Positions 61,173-64,000 of a DNA stretch of 64,000 nt are shown here, piece by piece. How positions within the stretch are numbered: position 1 is the first letter of the stretch; each line of letters starts with the position of its first letter. A model generated the notes under the pieces. It worked only from the letters and a program-made list of their open reading frames with translations. It was not told the origin of the DNA and searched no databases. The position numbers were made by a program, and so were the translations under genes. The stretch is from contig OZ037769.1 of the NCBI GenBank assembly GCA_964035545.1, forward strand, positions 6,010,429-6,074,428. Reading direction: 5' to 3'. This DNA is from Bugula neritina. Its lineage: Eukaryota; Bryozoa; Gymnolaemata; Cheilostomatida; Bugulidae.

Positions 61173-62951
61173 CCTATTTTTGATTATGTAGCATCTGACA
61201 GAAACTTTATGATATGATAATAATATTAATGTATATGATGGTATTCCTACCAGGATTTGAGGCAGTACCAACAGATATTTCTTTATTACCTTTTTCACCA
61301 GAGAACCTAAATAATACACAACCGATAGAATGGCTAATAGGTTGCCTAAATCATTCACTTTTCTGCTTTGAAAAAATTTTTATTACCACATAATATATTT
61401 TTTATTTTAGCAGCTCTACACAATTTTTTTTATATATAATAAGTACTCTTATAAACAAGAGTTTTCCTAAAAGCTGCGATGCAAGTATTTGATTTATAAT
61501 TATAGACAACTTAAATGACTTATAAATAACTTTAAATTACATGATATTTCTAATCATATATTACTTGAAATGGTGCTCGGACTACAACTTAATTTACCTA
61601 TCATGCTGTTTCCTCCGGTGCCATACAACTAGTGCAATAATTACTATAGTAATCACAGCCAGACCGCTAACTCCGCCCACAACACCGTAGACTGCTACAT
61701 TCTTTTGGCCTTTAGACATCGTTTGCTTCATACTCATTTCTGATCTAGTAGAATCTGAGTTGTTGTGTTTATTACTTTCACTAACATTTGTCATTAGTAG
61801 AGTATCGGTAACCAGTGTTACGTGTAAAAATGTTGGCGATGTTTTGGCTGTTGCAAATGACGTGTTTTCCAATCTAGAAACTCTGCTAGTTTCAGGCAAA
61901 GTTTGAGAGGTTAGTGTTGTGTGTACTACTGGTGAAGTGGTTCTATATGTTACTGTTGGTACTTGTGTCGTGCTATAAACTGGTGCTACAGTTGATGGTG
62001 GAATTTCTGAAGTTAGTATAAAATAGACACATTCAGGGGTATAGCATTATAGCGGTGAAATAAAAAATACATAAGACAGAAATGGAGAGGGGAACTAAAA
62101 AAGATGGACAGATTCTAAATATGCACATACTTTTGCATTCTTCTATGTCCTCCCTCCATGATTTAGACATACATGTCACATTTTGCTGGGTGTTTCCCTT
62201 AGCCGAGTAACCGGGCAGACAGGATGTTGATAGAGTGTTGCTATTGGCTGAAGTTGACCAAACGGAGCGGTTTGCATCTCTCATTACTGATGCTAATGAA
62301 CATCCTCTATATTTATTTACCACTAAAAATGACAAATCAAATCACAAAATTTACATGATATATCTACAGCTAGATATGATGTGATGAGTATATTATATTC
62401 TGATAAAACATTATTAATATCTGTTGAAATTTTAATACGTACCTTGATATTCTATCAAAAATCCTTGACTAGCATCTGTTGTTCTTGTTAATTTTTCAGT
62501 TGTTAAAGTAAGAGTCACTTTGTCTGCACACACTGTGACTAAATATGGTCCCATAATGTCATCGGAGAATGTCAAAGTTTTATCTTGCTGACTATGACAG
62601 ATTCCATCAACGCTTAGCTTGTTCTGCTTTAGAGAGAAAATTAATGGAGTTAATCTAATGTATGTTGGTGTCATTCTGCCAATTTTGTAGGATATTTTAT
62701 ATGTTGTAGATTCTGTAGGTTTGAATCCAATCATTTTATTGTTGAAATCAGCGTGACTAACAAGGTGTCCAAACTTTGGTAGGGCTTTTACCATGTGGGA
62801 ATTTGATTGGCTAATGATATCTGCAACTAAATACATTGGTAAGTTATAATATAATGAAGACAACAATAGTAAATTTATTACTTATATATAATTAATATAT
62901 ATGATGTGTATAATTAATTATACATATTATATATATATGTATAATTAATTA

Positions 62952-63026
<75 letters not shown>

Positions 63027-63876
63027 TTGGTTTGAAATACTTGCAAATGGTTTAAAGTTTTATTTTAAACTGTGACCCATAAGCATGTTTCAATTTAAAA
63101 GCTGTTTTATTTAGAACAAGTTTGAGAAATTGCATATTTGGCTTCAACAAGCCTTAATTCAAAAAAGGCACGTGATTCAGAAATTTTTATTTACAATGGT
63201 AACTGTAAAATAATAAAGAATCAAACCCAAGACCTCCGGCTGGCATCTTAGCTCGCTAAACGTTGCTCTACAAGGACTACTTGGTAATTCAAATTCTACA
63301 TTGCCAACAAATTATTGCTCAATAAAAACATTCACCATTACAGTTTCTACAGACTACTGCAAATAATTTTTGTATATCTTTTAAAAATGTTTGATTAAAG
63401 TTAGTAAATATTGGTAAGAAAGACTTGATATTTAGCCATCTCTACAAATTTCCAGTGCACATGTGGCTTACCTGCAACTTTAACTTTGAAGGTGCTGAAA
63501 AGGCTACCTTCAATTGCGTTCCAGAAGATTTCGATGGGTTCATCATTTTTACTATTGTATCTTGTATACAGCAGTGTGTTGACGAGCCAGTTGCCAACAA
63601 CTTTTATGTTACCAATTTCCAAAGTGTTGTAAACTGTACTATAATACCACTGTTGTAGTTTTGTGCCATCATCTGCTGTCCATATTCCAATCCATTTATT
63701 TGCTGGAAGATCCTTTATGGTTACACTGCACTGCTTTGTTCTCAAAGGCCAGAAGAAGCCATTTGAAAAACTGTACTTATCAGGAAAGTTGGGACTCTGT
63801 ATAAACAGAGGTTGTGACTTTATAGACACGCTAGAAATTTTTGAATCACAAATGTTGACAAGTTTTCTTCGTGCGG
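60096..63876 (-). CDS. Receptor-like protein: 2 CUB-like, sushi, TM, tyrosine-repeat tail (5' partial)
   Basis: Exons: 63876-63472, 62826-62443, 62322-62131, 62006-61598, about 61307-61251, 60847-60520, 60258-60096 (stop TGA). All phases join. The first exon enters in phase 1 from an upstream exon outside the window, which should hold the signal peptide. Exon a: CUB-like (Q-S-P-N-F-P-D-K-Y). Exon b: second CUB-like domain with paired Cys (G-I-C-H-S ... V-T-V-C-A). Exon c: sushi/CCP ([19 protein letters not shown]). Exon d: Thr/Ser-rich stalk, then helix [15 protein letters not shown] and basic stop-transfer W-H-R-R-K. The last exons form the cytoplasmic tail with many tyrosines. The intron before the last exon uses a GC donor. 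A single-pass surface receptor for adhesion, complement-like recognition or signalling is likely; the ligand is unknown. No orthologue named. Confidence 0.85.
60430..60500 (+). repeat. tRNA-like sequence, probably a tRNA pseudogene
   Basis: 71 bases with a matching A box (tggtgtaatgg) and B box (ggttcaaatcc, one change from consensus) and an acceptor stem of about six pairs. The anticodon arm pairs only with an 8-base loop (cttgcaag, UGC-like) and one mismatch, and the T stem has one mismatch, so a working tRNA is doubtful. It lies antisense in the last intron of the receptor-like gene, 19 bases past the GC donor. Confidence 0.5.
60531..60675 (-). repeat. 27-bp coding repeat: tyrosine every nine residues
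   Basis: Five tandem 27-bp units in the tail exon of the receptor-like gene, each encoding Y-(D/G)-(V/T)-x-x-(D/E)-(V/E)-E-(I/V/Y). The tyrosine is kept in every unit, with an acidic residue at -2 and Ile/Val at -1 in most. Confidence 0.95.
61030..61168. repeat. (TA)n-rich microsatellite
   Basis: Alternating TA with scattered 'tg' and 'ca' steps, intronic in the receptor-like gene. The long frames through it on both strands (Ile-Tyr repeats) are artefacts. Confidence 0.97.
62878..63026. repeat. (TA)n-rich microsatellite
   Basis: TA tract, partly interrupted, in the intron between the two CUB-like exons. Confidence 0.97.
63228..63292 (-). repeat. tRNA-like fragment
   Basis: The minus strand reads 'agcaacgtttagcgagctaag', an anticodon-like 'atgccagccggaggtc' and a B-box-like 'ttgggtttgattc'. 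Degenerate; the same class as 60430 and 12270. Confidence 0.4.
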
Positions 63877-64000
63877 CTACAAAATTAATCAAATTTATCA
63901 TTTTAAAAATATCTCGTTTCTCATTATTAACATGATCTCTTTGCTTTAACTTACAGCACTTCAGATTATAAGCCTATTGTTGTACAATAACAGGCATTAG

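Noticed and set aside
60916-61358. Ile-Tyr repeat frames on both strands
   Set aside because: Translation of a TA microsatellite; only about 61251-61307 on minus is an exon.

Overview
This is an AT-rich animal (metazoan) nuclear genomic window. Evidence: many short coding exons joined by GT-AG introns, tRNA-derived SINEs, abundant minisatellites, and an orthologue of animal USP48. The AT-richness, SINEs and intron sizes fit a marine invertebrate such as a lophotrochozoan, but nothing here fixes the phylum. No bacterial-type operons, CRISPR arrays or rRNA genes were seen.

Layout. Positions 1 to about 18,680 hold no gene I can support, only scattered repeats, a SINE copy, a G-rich array and a 12-bp hairpin. 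Three genes follow, all on the minus strand. (1) 43,307 to 18,794: a 29-exon gene for a 1,432-residue protein I cannot name. I built the exons by hand and every junction keeps phase. It has a conserved N-terminus with a CxxC...CxxH motif, four copies of a ~65-residue R-T-K-S-G repeat, a long Lys/Arg- and Asp/Glu-rich middle made partly of duplicated exons, and a C-terminal helical region that looks like degenerate EF-hands. (2) 58,294 to 44,304: a complete 22-exon USP48 orthologue (ubiquitin carboxyl-terminal hydrolase 48, 1,364 residues) with a catalytic USP core, DUSP regions and a C-terminal ubiquitin-like domain. A large low-complexity insert of about 310 residues sits before the catalytic core. 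(3) 63,876 to 60,096: the 3' part of a single-pass receptor-like gene with two CUB-like domains, a sushi domain, a Thr/Ser-rich stalk, one membrane helix and a tail with a tyrosine every nine residues. Its first exon(s) lie beyond the right edge.

One small plus-strand gene (29,029 to 30,248, two exons, 104 residues) is nested inside the largest intron of gene 1. It encodes an internally duplicated cysteine-containing protein that I do not recognise.

Repeats are unusually frequent next to exons. In two places (34,351-34,431 and 47,755-48,100) the tandem unit contains the 5' splice site itself, so spare donors sit in a row. Transposon-like sequence includes five copies of one tRNA-headed SINE, an inverted pair of a ~170-bp dispersed repeat and a candidate MITE. 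I see no functional link between the three main genes; USP48 and the unnamed gene are simply head-to-tail, about 1 kb apart. All statements rest on reading the sequence and recalled family knowledge; no search or alignment program was run.
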